From Rheinheimera sp. (lineage in GTDB: Bacteria > Pseudomonadota > Gammaproteobacteria > Enterobacterales > Alteromonadaceae), in contig NZ_JAVBXS010000011.1 of NCBI RefSeq assembly GCF_030824435.1, forward strand, positions 1 through 33,777: a stretch of 33,777 nucleotides of DNA, given 5' to 3'. The translations under genes and the position numbers were made by a program. This document shows, piece after piece, positions 16,750 to 25,196 of the stretch. A model generated the notes under the pieces. It did no database searches. It saw only the letters and a list, made by a program, of their open reading frames with translations, and was not told the DNA's origin. Positions within the stretch are counted from its first letter, which is position 1; every line of letters begins with the position of its first letter.

Positions 16750-17313
16750 TTAGATTTTACCAACCAGGTCCAGTGAAGGAGCCAGAGTTTTTTCACCCGG
16801 CGTCCATTTAGCTGGACATACTTCGCCGTCGTGGTTTGCAACATATTGTGCAGCCTGAACTTTACGGAACAGTTCAGCAGCGCTACGGCCAATACCCAGG
16901 TCATGGATTTCGGCAACTTTAATCACACCTTCAGGGTTGATCACGAAGGTGCCACGTAAAGCTAAACCTTCTTCTTCAATCATCACGTCGAAGTTACGGG
17001 TAATAGCACCTGTTGGGTCAGCAACCATTGGGTAGTTGATTTTTTTGATGGTTTCAGAAGCGTCATGCCACGCTTTGTGCGTGAAATGGGTATCAGTTGA
17101 TACTGAATATACTTCAACACCAATTTCCTGGAACTTAGGATAGAAGTCAGCCAGGTCGCCTAATTCAGTTGGGCATACAAAAGTGAAGTCAGCCGGGTAA
17201 AAACAAACAACAGACCATTTGCCGATCAGGTCCTGATCAGACACAGAAACAAATTTACCCTGATGGAAAGCCTGAGCGTTAAAAGGTTTGATTTTGCTAT
17301 TGATAATAGACAT
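16750..17313 (-). CDS. ahpC: Alkyl hydroperoxide reductase subunit C (2-Cys peroxiredoxin)
   Basis: 187 residues, the normal length for bacterial AhpC. The peroxidatic cysteine is C47 in [14 protein letters not shown], and the resolving cysteine is C166 in GEVCPAKW. The C-terminal segment is that of the AhpC/Prx1 class. It reduces hydrogen peroxide and organic hydroperoxides in the cytoplasm and is recycled by AhpF. GGAG lies 8 nt before the ATG. The upstream region has a probable -10 element TATGAT on the minus strand (17380-17375). Two related AT-rich words (17404-17421 and 17427-17444, spaced 23 bp) lie just upstream of it, as expected for OxyR activation, although the binding protein is inferred. 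Confidence 0.97.
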   Translation of the reverse strand: MSIINSKIKPFNAQAFHQGKFVSVSDQDLIGKWSVVCFYPADFTFVCPTELGDLADFYPKFQEIGVEVYSVSTDTHFTHKAWHDASETIKKINYPMVADPTGAITRNFDVMIEEEGLALRGTFVINPEGVIKVAEIHDLGIGRSAAELFRKVQAAQYVANHDGEVCPAKWTPGEKTLAPSLDLVGKI

Positions 17314-17645
17314 TCGTCATTCTCCATATTGTGGTTAAAATCCGGACTTTCTGCTTGAAAGTCTTGGCGTTAAAATCATAGTACCGCGGTATGACAATTC
17401 GGCATAACGAATAAAATCAATATGCCTAATCGATAAAACAAATTAAAAGCGCAGTTCCTGAGCAAAGACAATGAAGCAGCGACACTTTAGCCTTGTTTGG
17501 AGCCAAATCATAGTACCCCCTGCTATTTCGCCTCTTGGCTTTTTGCAGTAATCTTTAATCACAGCTAAGCTTGCATGCAGTTACCCACTGATAAAAATGG
17601 CTTTTTTCCAAAAAATAACATGCATTGTGCACAAGAGGTCAAGGC
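17314..17645. other. ahpC control region and leader of the receiver/TPR gene
   Basis: This divergent region holds no extra gene. It contains two related OxyR-like words (17404-17444) and a 13-bp direct repeat AAATCATAGTACC at 17373-17385 and 17505-17517. Read on the minus strand, each copy gives the -10-like word TATGAT. The right-hand end holds the AGAGG ribosome binding site of the next gene. Confidence 0.5.
17404..17444 (-). promoter_or_regulatory. Tandem OxyR-like elements upstream of ahpC
   Basis: ATAACGAATAAAATCAAT (17404-17421) is followed by the related TAATCGATAAAACAAATT (17427-17444), spaced 23 bp, about two helical turns. The first contains the 13-bp word also found upstream of ahpF. 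An inverted pair GGCATA/TATGCC (17401-17406/17420-17425) overlaps the first. They lie directly upstream of the likely -35 region. Confidence 0.45.
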
Positions 17646-19190
17646 TTGAGTCAGCTAAAGTTAGATTTTAGTAAACTGTTTGAACTACAGGTTTTGGTCA
17701 TTGAATCCGATCAGGATTTATTGCACCTGATCCGGCAAATGTTACTTGGCCTTGGTATTAAAAAACTCAGCAGCAGCCGCAGCGTCGATGAAGTGTTAAG
17801 TCAAAGTGAAAAACTGCCTTACGACGTGATTTTTCTCGATTATGGTGCCGATGAAAATAAAACGGGCGCTGAAGTGGTAGAACAAATGATCAGCGCGGGT
17901 ATTTTACCAAGCCGCACCCGGCTGGTGTTGTTAGCTGCACAAAATGACAGAGCCAAATACGCCATCGAATACCCTTATCATCAGGTGGAATATCTGGAGC
18001 GCCCTTTTAATAAAGTGCATCTGGACAACGAACTAAAACAACACGTGATGTTCAGTGATTGGCTCAAACCTATTCTGAGTCTGGCAGGTCTGCAACGTTA
18101 TGGCGATGCCCTAAAAATGTTGTTGCACACCCAGCGCCAGCAGGTGCCGGCCGCTATACAACCTGTATTGCAAAAGCTGAAGGTTCAATTGCTGCTGGAT
18201 CTGGGTCAGTTTGACGCCACTTTGCCTTTGCTGAAAAATCCGCTGGCAGAAAAACAAGGCTGGGCCTTATGGGCTTTGTTTAAAATTCGTTATGAAAGAG
18301 GCGATCTAGCTGCCTGTGAAGCTTTTTTGCAAGACCCTTCGGAGGAACTGGCCAAATACGAAGAGCGCCGTGAACTCTGGCAGATTTATCTGGCAATACA
18401 ACAACATAATTATGCCAAAGCAGCTGAAGTCGCCGGAAAAATACCGAATGTTGGTATGTCGATGAATATGGTGCGGCTGGTACATCTGGTGTTGGTTCTG
18501 GCAGGAAAAACAGAACAGGCTTTTGAGTTTATTGAACGTAAACAACGTCTTGCCGGAAAAGGTGAAGTATTTTTACAACTTGCCGTAGCCCAGGCCCGTT
18601 CAATGTTATATCTGCTGACATTAAATGAAGACCCCTTTAAAGCACCTGTCTACAAAATTCAGTTAAAACAATTACTACAGCAACTGGAAGAAGACAAAGA
18701 TCTGCCACTGGTCAACAGTCAATTGTTGTTAAAAGCGCATCTTTGTTGTTTTGAACAGAATGAAAGTCAGGCAGGACAATTGCTTAGCCGTTATCAACAG
18801 GAAGTGGCCGAAGCTACAGTGTCTCTGGCTGAACTTTGCCATGCCGCTGTGGTTTACGCCGCCTTGCATCAGATGCATACAGTGGTGGATTACCTGTTTT
18901 TGGCCGCTAAAGAACTACATCAGATGCCAGATAACAGCAGCAGGGTTTTTGCCAGCTGCCTGTATCGCCACGCTTTTGACTTGATCATAGACCCCGAAGA
19001 CAGAGCAGCAACTCATGCTGAACTGGCCAAACGTTGTCTGCAGCAAAATGAACTACGTCTGGCGGCAAAAATGTTTTATTTTGCCCATCAGCTGGAACCG
19101 GCTCACACACCTTATCTGCAGTCGCTTGAACAACTGATGCAAAAACTGAATATTCAGCGTTTTCGCACTGTAGTGCTGAAAAACCATTAA
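17646..19190 (+). CDS. Atypical response-regulator receiver domain fused to a TPR-like helical region
   Basis: 514 residues from the TTG at 17646, chosen because AGAGG lies 7 nt upstream; an in-frame TTG seven codons earlier has no such site. The N-terminal part (about 14-130) is CheY-like: VLVIESDQD (E20, D22), the phospho-acceptor candidate D65 in VIFLDYGAD, and LERPF at the position where receivers have KPF, so the conserved Lys is replaced by Arg. The remaining ~380 residues are all helical, with paired-helix repeats (for example GQFDATLPLL, GDLAACEAFL, HNYAKAAEVAGK, NELRLAAKMFYFAHQLEP) typical of tetratricopeptide repeats. No DNA-binding or enzymatic output domain is visible, so it may act as a protein-binding scaffold controlled by phosphorylation. 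No kinase gene is adjacent. Similar receiver-TPR proteins occur in marine gammaproteobacteria (recalled). Confidence 0.75.
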   Translation: MSQLKLDFSKLFELQVLVIESDQDLLHLIRQMLLGLGIKKLSSSRSVDEVLSQSEKLPYDVIFLDYGADENKTGAEVVEQMISAGILPSRTRLVLLAAQNDRAKYAIEYPYHQVEYLERPFNKVHLDNELKQHVMFSDWLKPILSLAGLQRYGDALKMLLHTQRQQVPAAIQPVLQKLKVQLLLDLGQFDATLPLLKNPLAEKQGWALWALFKIRYERGDLAACEAFLQDPSEELAKYEERRELWQIYLAIQQHNYAKAAEVAGKIPNVGMSMNMVRLVHLVLVLAGKTEQAFEFIERKQRLAGKGEVFLQLAVAQARSMLYLLTLNEDPFKAPVYKIQLKQLLQQLEEDKDLPLVNSQLLLKAHLCCFEQNESQAGQLLSRYQQEVAEATVSLAELCHAAVVYAALHQMHTVVDYLFLAAKELHQMPDNSSRVFASCLYRHAFDLIIDPEDRAATHAELAKRCLQQNELRLAAKMFYFAHQLEPAHTPYLQSLEQLMQKLNIQRFRTVVLKNH

Positions 19191-19302
19191 CAGCTGTGGA
19201 TATTGGGCTGGTCTTTGTATCAGCTTGTAATGCAGCTGAGATGGTATTGGGCTTTTGACACCATAGGCGACACCACAAGCCCGGCCAGATAATAACAGAG
19301 CT

Positions 19303-20043
19303 TTATTCTACAGCTGGCTCTGCAGTTTCCAGTGCAGCTTCAGACTCCAGCAATACATCTTCATAAAAAGCACCAAAGTCCAGGTTTGGGTGTTTTAGCT
19401 GAATTTCCAGTACCCAAACACCAGGCCTTGGCACAGCAGAAAAATCCCCAAGATTACCGCCCTGATAAAGTTTGTGTGGAAAATCACAAATTCTGTGCCC
19501 TTTAATCGCCAGATTCAGCTGATAACCCAGGGCACAGCAAAGCTGTTCTGCATACTGATACAAAGCTTCACCACTGATGGTCAAATCCAGCCAGCGTTGC
19601 CTTACCTGCTGGAAAATCAGTTCTGCAGCAGCGGCACAACGCTGTTTTTCTTCATCATCGCCCAGCACAAAAGTAGCACCCACATCGGCTTCGTGGCCGG
19701 CAAACACCGGGCCTATATCAATAAAAACAATGTCGTCCTGCGCTAATCTGATACTGCGATCTGAAGGTTGATCATAAGTTTTGGTGGTATTGGCGCCAAA
19801 GCGGATGATCACCGGATGCCACAATCTATCCGCCCCGTGGGCCGTTAAAATATCTTTGGCCAATAACACCGCTTCTACTTCGGTGATGCCGGGTTTGAGT
19901 GCATGTTGAATCGCTTTTAGTGCCTGCCATGCTTTTTGTTGTGCCTGCTGCATCAGCTGCAGTGAAAACCCGGCGCCAACCTGCTCTTTGCCACTGATGG
20001 TTTTACCACTGAAACTTGTTGTTGTGCTGATTTCTGTTGTCAT
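19303..20043 (-). CDS. M24-family metallopeptidase-like protein
   Basis: 246 residues from the ATG at 20043, which has AGGA 7 nt upstream; the reading frame is open for 81 further codons without a start signal or family similarity. It has the pita-bread fold pattern of methionine and Xaa-Pro aminopeptidases: PGITEVEA, then DIGPVFAGHEADVGATF with metal ligands D109 and D120, then GHRICDFPH (H183 or H190), E213 in LEIQL and E229 in YEDVLL. All five ligand positions therefore seem present. There is no N-terminal creatinase domain. The family removes N-terminal residues from peptides, but short proteins of this type may have other substrates. It is cytoplasmic by prediction. It is convergent with the receiver/TPR gene and divergent from the lytic transglycosylase gene. 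Confidence 0.8.
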   Translation of the reverse strand: MTTEISTTTSFSGKTISGKEQVGAGFSLQLMQQAQQKAWQALKAIQHALKPGITEVEAVLLAKDILTAHGADRLWHPVIIRFGANTTKTYDQPSDRSIRLAQDDIVFIDIGPVFAGHEADVGATFVLGDDEEKQRCAAAAELIFQQVRQRWLDLTISGEALYQYAEQLCCALGYQLNLAIKGHRICDFPHKLYQGGNLGDFSAVPRPGVWVLEIQLKHPNLDFGAFYEDVLLESEAALETAEPAVE

Positions 20044-20290
20044 CACCAATTCCTGATTTGATCTTCCTTTTAAAAGCGGCGCTACCTTAACGTAATGCTT
20101 CGCTACTGCAAAGTCAGCCCTTGTAATCAAGCAGCATACTGACGTAAAAAACAAAGAACAATTTAGGAACAAATAACTATAAATCAGCATCTTATATTTG
20201 GTTTCCCTGCAATTACCTACTTTGTTTTTTACTTGCTTTTCCGGCAAAAAACAGCTTTGATAAAAGCCGGATCCTTGCTGTGACATACTG

Positions 20291-20959
20291 ATGCCTGTGT
20301 TATTTTTTTGTCCTCACCATACAACTGGCTGGCGCTTCGGCACCGGCTTATTGCTGTTATTACAAAGTGCGGCTTATTGTCAGCTGGCAACAGCAGCCAA
20401 TGTGTATCAGTACACCCAAAAAAATGGTGTGGTGGCGTTTTCCGATCGGGCACCTATGCATCAGCCCTACAAATTGCTGAAGTTTGATTGTTACGCCTGC
20501 CGCCCCGACTCCAACCTCGATTGGCAAAAAACCAGATTATTTACCGATCAATTTAACGACAGTATCAAAATAGCGGCCAGCACACATCAGCTGGATCCAG
20601 CGTTGATCCGCGCCGTGATCCACGCCGAATCAGGTTTTCAGCCAAGAGCTGTTTCCCGGCAAGGCGCGCGCGGTTTAATGCAGCTGATGCCGGCAACGGC
20701 CAGGGAATTGGGTGTTAAAAACAGTTTTGACAGCCACAGTAATATTCTGGCCGGCAGCGCTTATCTGGCAAAGCTACTGCAAAATTTTAATGGTGATATT
20801 CGTCTTGCCAGTGCCGCTTATAACGCCGGCCCCTCCGCCGTTGCCAAATACGATGGTATTCCGCCTTATGCCGAAACCAGGGCTTATGTAAAAAGGGTGG
20901 AAATTTTGCTGAAACGTTACCAGCAACAAGCCAGCCGCACTCTGGCGCAAACTGGTTAA
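20291..20959 (+). CDS. Lytic transglycosylase, SLT domain with DUF4124-like N-terminus
   Basis: 222 residues. A signal peptide is visible at about 1-36 (hydrophobic core FGTGLLLLLQSAAYCQLATAA). Next comes a short DUF4124-like segment, VYQYTQKNGVVAFSDRAP (about 38-55). The SLT domain (about 88-212) has the catalytic Glu113 in HAESGFQPRAVS, followed by GLMQLMPATAREL and AAYNAGPSAVAKYDGIPPYAETRAYV, all classic for the soluble lytic transglycosylase type. Such enzymes cleave peptidoglycan in the periplasm with formation of 1,6-anhydro-muropeptides. No clear ribosome binding site precedes the ATG at 20291, so the start is uncertain, though the signal peptide supports one near here. A terminator follows at 20998-21024. 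Confidence 0.88.
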   Translation: MPVLFFCPHHTTGWRFGTGLLLLLQSAAYCQLATAANVYQYTQKNGVVAFSDRAPMHQPYKLLKFDCYACRPDSNLDWQKTRLFTDQFNDSIKIAASTHQLDPALIRAVIHAESGFQPRAVSRQGARGLMQLMPATARELGVKNSFDSHSNILAGSAYLAKLLQNFNGDIRLASAAYNAGPSAVAKYDGIPPYAETRAYVKRVEILLKRYQQQASRTLAQTG

Positions 20960-20997
20960 AGCTCAAAGCCCGATAAAACTTCATTAAAAACAATGGT

Positions 20998-21024
20998 AAA
21001 AAGTGGTGGAATTAACCACTTTTT
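20998..21024 (+). terminator. Rho-independent terminator after the lytic transglycosylase gene
   Basis: AAAAAGTGGT (20998-21007) pairs with ACCACTTTTT (21015-21024) around a 7-nt loop, with a following T-run. Confidence 0.8.
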
Positions 21025-21140
21025 TAGTTTTCGGCTCAGCCTTTATGTTAGCTTCAATCGTAAGTTATTAATTTATAACACTTTAAAGAATGGCACCTAA
21101 ATTGCTCTCCCGCTGTATCCAAACTTCATAAGGAATTGCC

Positions 21141-21872
21141 ATGACTACTAAAAATACTTCACTGAATCTGTTAAAACCTGTTGCTTTTGCCGTTGCTGCC
21201 GCCGTGTTATTAAACGGCTGTATTATTCATGTGGGTGGCCCGTCGTCCGTGTCGCTTGATCATACTGAACAAGTGTTAAAGCTTGATGGCAACAACCTGC
21301 AACGCCTGACCGCAGATACCGGTGCCGGCTCTTTGTTAATCCAGGGTGAAGCAGGCCGCACTGAGATTGAAGTTGTTGCTCAGATTTACAGCCGTGACGA
21401 TGCAGAACTGAACTTAACGCTGGAACAGCAAGGGGACGATGCCCGACTGGTCGCAGATTTTGATCGTGGTTTTTCTTATGGCAACAGTCCTTATATTGAC
21501 CTTGTTGTCAAAGTTCCTGCACATTTTGCCCTGACCTTAGACGATGGCTCTGGCGACACAACTATTCAAGGCTTGCAAGGGGCTATGCGTATTGATGACG
21601 GCTCAGGCGATTTAGCTGTTGATAACGGTGCCAGTCTGGTGCTGGAAGATGGTTCTGGTGATGTACAGATCAGCAATATTGCTGGTGATGTGCATATTGA
21701 TGACGGCTCTGGTGATATGAAAGTCAGTCAAATTGCCGGTATTGTGACTATCGACGATGGATCCGGTGATATCCGGGTTGAACAAAGCAAAGGGTTAACC
21801 ATTCACGATGATGGCTCTGGTGAGCTGAATATCAATCAAATTAATGGCCCGGTGAATGTTGCCGAAGACTGA
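21141..21872 (+). CDS. Lipoprotein with six DGSG repeats, predicted beta-helix (DUF4097-like)
   Basis: 243 residues, with AAGGA about 7 nt before the ATG. The signal peptide ends in lipobox LLNGC (Cys27), so it is a lipoprotein; no Asp follows the Cys, which favours sorting to the outer membrane. The middle (about 45-125) is beta-rich. From about 130 the motif (I/L)-x-DGSGD-x-x-(V/I) repeats six times, with DGSG starting at 135, 153, 170, 188, 206 and 224. The regular period of 18 (once 17) residues suggests one turn of a beta-helix per repeat, with Asp/Gly turns that could bind calcium. The pattern resembles DUF4097-type putative adhesin domains. It lies 288 bp upstream of a LytS/LytTR sensor pair, with a terminator between. 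The function is unknown. Confidence 0.75.
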   Translation: MTTKNTSLNLLKPVAFAVAAAVLLNGCIIHVGGPSSVSLDHTEQVLKLDGNNLQRLTADTGAGSLLIQGEAGRTEIEVVAQIYSRDDAELNLTLEQQGDDARLVADFDRGFSYGNSPYIDLVVKVPAHFALTLDDGSGDTTIQGLQGAMRIDDGSGDLAVDNGASLVLEDGSGDVQISNIAGDVHIDDGSGDMKVSQIAGIVTIDDGSGDIRVEQSKGLTIHDDGSGELNINQINGPVNVAED

Positions 21873-21905
21873 TCTTACTGTTGTTTTCCCCTGCTACTTT
21901 GACGC

Positions 21906-21930
21906 GGCCACCCTCAGGTGGCCTTTTTTA
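21906..21930 (+). terminator. Rho-independent terminator after the DGSG lipoprotein gene
   Basis: GGCCACC (21906-21912) pairs with GGTGGCC (21917-21923) around a 4-nt loop, followed by six T. Confidence 0.88.
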
Positions 21931-22160
21931 CGTTTTAACAAAACAAAAACCTGACCTTTTATCCGTGAAAAAGACCGGAAATCACGTTTTTTCCCCTTCC
22001 CGCCCCGTACTATGACAATATGATTCACCACAACACTGAACAACGATGCCACTGGTGCCCTGCTGTTAAATTGGGTTACTTTTTCTCTTAGTTTCATCAG
22101 CCTGTTTGCATAAACGCCTGAGTTCACAACCGGTCAGCAAGCAGCAGCTGCAACCTGTAG

Positions 22161-23321
22161 ATGTCGGAACCTATGAATAACACAACCGCCCTTTTGCCAT
22201 TTCGCCAACAACTGCGCGCTTTCTGGCAACTTAGTTTTTCAACAAGCCGCGAATATAAAATTGGCACTCTGATCAGCTTTATTTTGGGTTTTATTGCTTA
22301 CTGGAGTGTGATGCAGGCCATGTTCAGCCAACTTGGTCCTGTACAACAACTGGCGGTATTTTTACGGAGTGTGCTGGACACTCTGGCTTTTGTGTTATTG
22401 GCGCACTTTTTTGTGCGGCCTTATCTGAAACTGCATGTTATTCCCAAAGGCCGTTTTGGCTGGGAGCTGCTGCGGCTGGCAACCCTGCTTTATATACTCG
22501 GGATTATCAGCATGTTGTTGTCGGTCGCTATTGGGAAAATTGGTTTTTTAGATCTCACCGACATTACCCATATGGTGTTTAGCTCAGCTAAGGGTGAATT
22601 TCAGATGCAGTTTCAGGACCAATCGCTGCTGCTGATTGGCGCTTTTAACCAGGCCGTGGTTTTTGGCATCTGGACTCTGGTCTATCTGATGTGGCACAAC
22701 ATCAAAAGTAAAAAACAAATGCAGCAACAGCTGGAACAAAGCCGGCTGCAGCAGCTGACCAATCAGTTAAGCCCACACTTTTTATTTAATGCGTTAAACA
22801 GCATCCGCGCGTTAATTTTTGAGGATCAACATAAAGCCGCCGACACAGTGACTCAGCTGTCTGAACTTTTCCGCACCCATTTACAGGCGCATTTAAGGCC
22901 TATATCAACGCTGGAAGAAGAGTGGCGTATTGCCGAACATTATTTATCCATTGAACAAGTGCGGCTGGAGCAAAGATTACAGCTGGAACTGGACATCACG
23001 CCAGACAGCTGGCAACAAAAACTGCCGACCCTGGCTTTATTAACTTTGGTGGAAAATGCCATTAAACATGGTATCAGCCCTAACTCAGAGCCCGGTTTTA
23101 TCCGTATTTGCAGCAGGCAATTACCTGGCGGTCGCTGGCAACTGGAAGTGCAAAACAGTTACCGCCATGCAAGCAGCCAAAGTGGCACCCAAACCGGTCT
23201 TGCCAATTTACAACAACGACTGGTGTTGATGCCGGGTCAAAACACCTTAAAAGTGCACAACCACAAACCCGGCACAGCAACCGGACTTTACAGCGTGCAG
23301 ATGGAGCTGAGCAATGATTAA
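22161..23321 (+). CDS. Sensor histidine kinase, LytS/YehU type
   Basis: 386 residues. The N-terminal ~180 residues hold about four membrane helices (near 34-55, 66-88, 102-126 and 156-178). A short coiled coil (181-200) leads to the LytS-type kinase core: the phospho-accepting H206 in NQLSPHFLFNALNSIRALI, and the ATP-binding N-box with E298 and N299 in LLTLVENAIKHGIS. The C-terminal GLANLQQRL is the G-box. It autophosphorylates and passes phosphate to the regulator encoded directly downstream; the two genes overlap by 8 bp. The ATG at 22173 (residue 5) may be the true start, since GGA lies 5 nt before it. The signal sensed is unknown. Confidence 0.9.
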   Translation: MSEPMNNTTALLPFRQQLRAFWQLSFSTSREYKIGTLISFILGFIAYWSVMQAMFSQLGPVQQLAVFLRSVLDTLAFVLLAHFFVRPYLKLHVIPKGRFGWELLRLATLLYILGIISMLLSVAIGKIGFLDLTDITHMVFSSAKGEFQMQFQDQSLLLIGAFNQAVVFGIWTLVYLMWHNIKSKKQMQQQLEQSRLQQLTNQLSPHFLFNALNSIRALIFEDQHKAADTVTQLSELFRTHLQAHLRPISTLEEEWRIAEHYLSIEQVRLEQRLQLELDITPDSWQQKLPTLALLTLVENAIKHGISPNSEPGFIRICSRQLPGGRWQLEVQNSYRHASSQSGTQTGLANLQQRLVLMPGQNTLKVHNHKPGTATGLYSVQMELSND

Positions 23322-24042
23322 AACCCTGATAGTGGACGATGAGCGCCTGGCACGCTCTGAGCTGAAACGTTTATTAAGCCAGCATTCGCAGATTGACGTG
23401 GTGGCTGAAGCCGCCAGTGTGGCCGAAGCGCGGATTGTGCTGGAACAGTCAGCTATTGATCTGATTTTTCTAGATATTCAGATGCCAGAAGTCAGTGGCC
23501 TTGAGTTTGCCGCTGAGCTGCATCCCCAGCTGCAATTTGTGTTTTGCACCGCTTTTAACAGTTATGCACTGGACGCTTTTGCACTGAATGCTTTGGATTA
23601 TTTAGTCAAACCGCTGGATCCACAGCGTCTTGCTAATACGCTGCAAAGGGTAAAACAACGTACAGAGCAAGATCAGAGCGCAGATGGCAGCATCAACTAT
23701 CTGCCGGAACAACATGGCTTATTGCTGAAATTTGGCGAAGTAAACCGCATAGTACGACTTTGTGAAATCAGCCGTTTTGAAAGTATTGGTAATCACAGTG
23801 CTGTGTATACCCCTTATGGCAAAAGTTTTTTATTAAGTTCGTTGTCCCGTATTGAAAGCAGACTGGACCCACAATATTTTTTTAAAAGCAGCAGAGCCGA
23901 TATTATCCGTATTGACCAAATCAGTCAGCTTGAACCCGGTATGGCCGCCGGCACTATGCTGGCCGTGTTAAACGACGGCAGTGAAATAGAAGTCAGCCGT
24001 CGCCAGTTACAAACATTAAAACAACGTTTTAGCGGTCTTTAA
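23314..24042 (+). CDS. LytTR-family response regulator
   Basis: 242 residues. The receiver domain (1-120) has the acidic pair D8/D9, the phosphorylation site D54 in LIFLDIQMPEVSG, and VKPLD with the conserved Lys near residue 99. A linker leads to a LytTR DNA-binding domain (about 135-240), with ISRFESIGNHSAVYTPYGKSFLLSSLSRIESRLDPQYFFKSSRADIIRIDQI. It is the cognate regulator of the overlapping LytS-type kinase. LytTR proteins bind direct-repeat DNA sites and often control cell-envelope or surface genes; the neighbouring DGSG lipoprotein gene is a candidate target (inference). A strong terminator follows at 24101-24128. Confidence 0.93.
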   Translation: MIKTLIVDDERLARSELKRLLSQHSQIDVVAEAASVAEARIVLEQSAIDLIFLDIQMPEVSGLEFAAELHPQLQFVFCTAFNSYALDAFALNALDYLVKPLDPQRLANTLQRVKQRTEQDQSADGSINYLPEQHGLLLKFGEVNRIVRLCEISRFESIGNHSAVYTPYGKSFLLSSLSRIESRLDPQYFFKSSRADIIRIDQISQLEPGMAAGTMLAVLNDGSEIEVSRRQLQTLKQRFSGL

Positions 24043-24100
24043 CCACCAGCAGCTCTTTAGCCAGCCATCTTTACAGCAAGCACCTTTACAGCAAACAATA

Positions 24101-24128
24101 AATAAGCGGCAATTTTTTGCCGCTTATT
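24101..24128 (+). terminator. Rho-independent terminator after the LytTR regulator
   Basis: AATAAGCGGCAA (24101-24112) pairs perfectly with TTGCCGCTTATT (24117-24128) around a TTTT loop: a 12-bp stem with A/T-rich flanks. Confidence 0.8.
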
Positions 24129-24203
24129 CGCACAACAAAGCAGCATATTTGTGACTCCTTAGGTAAACTCTATCTGTTACCCCTAACAGCGCGGAGTTTT
24201 GTC

Positions 24204-25034
24204 ATGGCCCTTACCATTTCCAGTTATCTGCAATCGGTGCAAAGCAGTCAGTTTAATCCGGTGACCAGTAGCACCAGCAACCAACCGGCACAGCAGAGCA
24301 CCAGCCAAAGCAGCAATCAAAGCAGCCGTGAAAGCGAACGTTACACCGCAGTACAACAAAGTCAGGCCAATGCCAAAACCGCGATCAGCGCCGCCAGCAC
24401 GGCCAATAAAGAGATTGGCAACAGCTTAAAACAAGTGCGGGACGTCGCGACTAAACTGGCCGATGACAATGTCACAGGCAAAGAGCGGGAACAATTGCAG
24501 GCCGATTATCAAAAACTGCGGGAAAATATTGTTGCCAGTCAGGACAAAGCAACGGTGAAAAATGGCGACAATAAAACCAATTTATTGCGGGATGACAAAG
24601 GCATCAGCGTGTCAACCAATACCAGAGGCGGTGAGTTGGAAGTGGCGAGCAGTAAATCGGCTAAAGGCTTGTTATTACCAGAAAAAATTGGCTCGGCCGC
24701 TGAGGCCCGCGCTTTATTGGATGGCAATGAACAACAAGCCGGCTCTTTGGCCAATGCCGAAAAAACCACCAACGCGACCGCCAGCAGGTTAAAAGAAGCT
24801 GACAAAGATATCAGCAGCCGCCTTGAAACCAGCACAGCAGTTGCCAAATCGGTGAAACAGCTGGAAAACGCCAAAAATGGCGGCAGCACTTTATCTGCTG
24901 AAAAAGAACAACAAAAAGAAAAAGCACTGGAGTTCGCCCGCTCCGCCGCTGAACGTATTAAAACTCAGCTCGAAGGTTTGTCGGGTAGCAGCAACAGTAA
25001 AAACAACAGCAGTTTATTATCGTTATTTAACTGA
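24204..25034 (+). CDS. Flagellin-like helical protein of unknown function
   Basis: 276 residues from the ATG at 24204, which has GGAG 7 nt upstream; the open frame begins 29 codons earlier without a start signal. The N-terminus MALTISSYLQSVQ is followed by a Ser/Gln-rich linker (about 13-43). Residues 44-128 are helical and resemble the N-terminal D0/D1 helices of flagellin: SLKQVRDVATKLADDNVTGKEREQLQADYQKLRENI, then a stretch ending in NLL. This follows the flagellin order of a first helix, an RDLA-like segment, an S-x-x-DR-x-x-LQ-like segment and a terminal LL. Residues 165-260 are again helical (ASRLKEADKDIS recalls the flagellin C-terminal A-x-x-x-I-x-D-A-D), and the chain ends in SLLSLFN. 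The similarity is a pattern judged by eye. It has no Cys. A FlaF-like protein is encoded next. Confidence 0.5.
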   Translation: MALTISSYLQSVQSSQFNPVTSSTSNQPAQQSTSQSSNQSSRESERYTAVQQSQANAKTAISAASTANKEIGNSLKQVRDVATKLADDNVTGKEREQLQADYQKLRENIVASQDKATVKNGDNKTNLLRDDKGISVSTNTRGGELEVASSKSAKGLLLPEKIGSAAEARALLDGNEQQAGSLANAEKTTNATASRLKEADKDISSRLETSTAVAKSVKQLENAKNGGSTLSAEKEQQKEKALEFARSAAERIKTQLEGLSGSSNSKNNSSLLSLFN

Positions 25035-25094
25035 GCGCTGGTATAACTCAGGCACGCTGGGTTTATTGCCGGGCAATGTTGTGACAGAAAAACC

Positions 25095-25118
25095 AAAGCG
25101 GCTGTTAAAAGCCGCTTT
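25095..25118 (+). terminator. Rho-independent terminator after the flagellin-like gene
   Basis: AAAGCGGC (25095-25102) pairs with GCCGCTTT (25111-25118) around an 8-nt loop, followed by CTTTTTC. Confidence 0.8.
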
Positions 25119-25196
25119 CTTTTTCATCTGAATAAGCAGATGCTGAAACATCAAATGCAACCTTGTATCAGCCTCGCCTTAGCTAAAGAGTGTTTT

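Noticed and set aside
19249-19282. GGGCTT...AAGCCC dyad between the receiver/TPR and M24 genes as a terminator
   Set aside because: Only 6 bp with a 22-nt loop and no T-run; too weak to report.
21539-21830. Regularly spaced similar DNA words (GATGACGGCTCTGGTGAT type), possible CRISPR-like array
   Set aside because: The spacing is 51-54 bp, the repeats are inexact at third codon positions, and they encode the DGSGD motifs in frame, so they are a protein repeat.
24162-24190. Possible sigma28 (flagellar) promoter before the flagellin-like gene
   Set aside because: TAAACTCT resembles a sigma28 -35 element, but the sequence 11 nt downstream (CTAACAGC) does not match the -10 element GCCGATAA.
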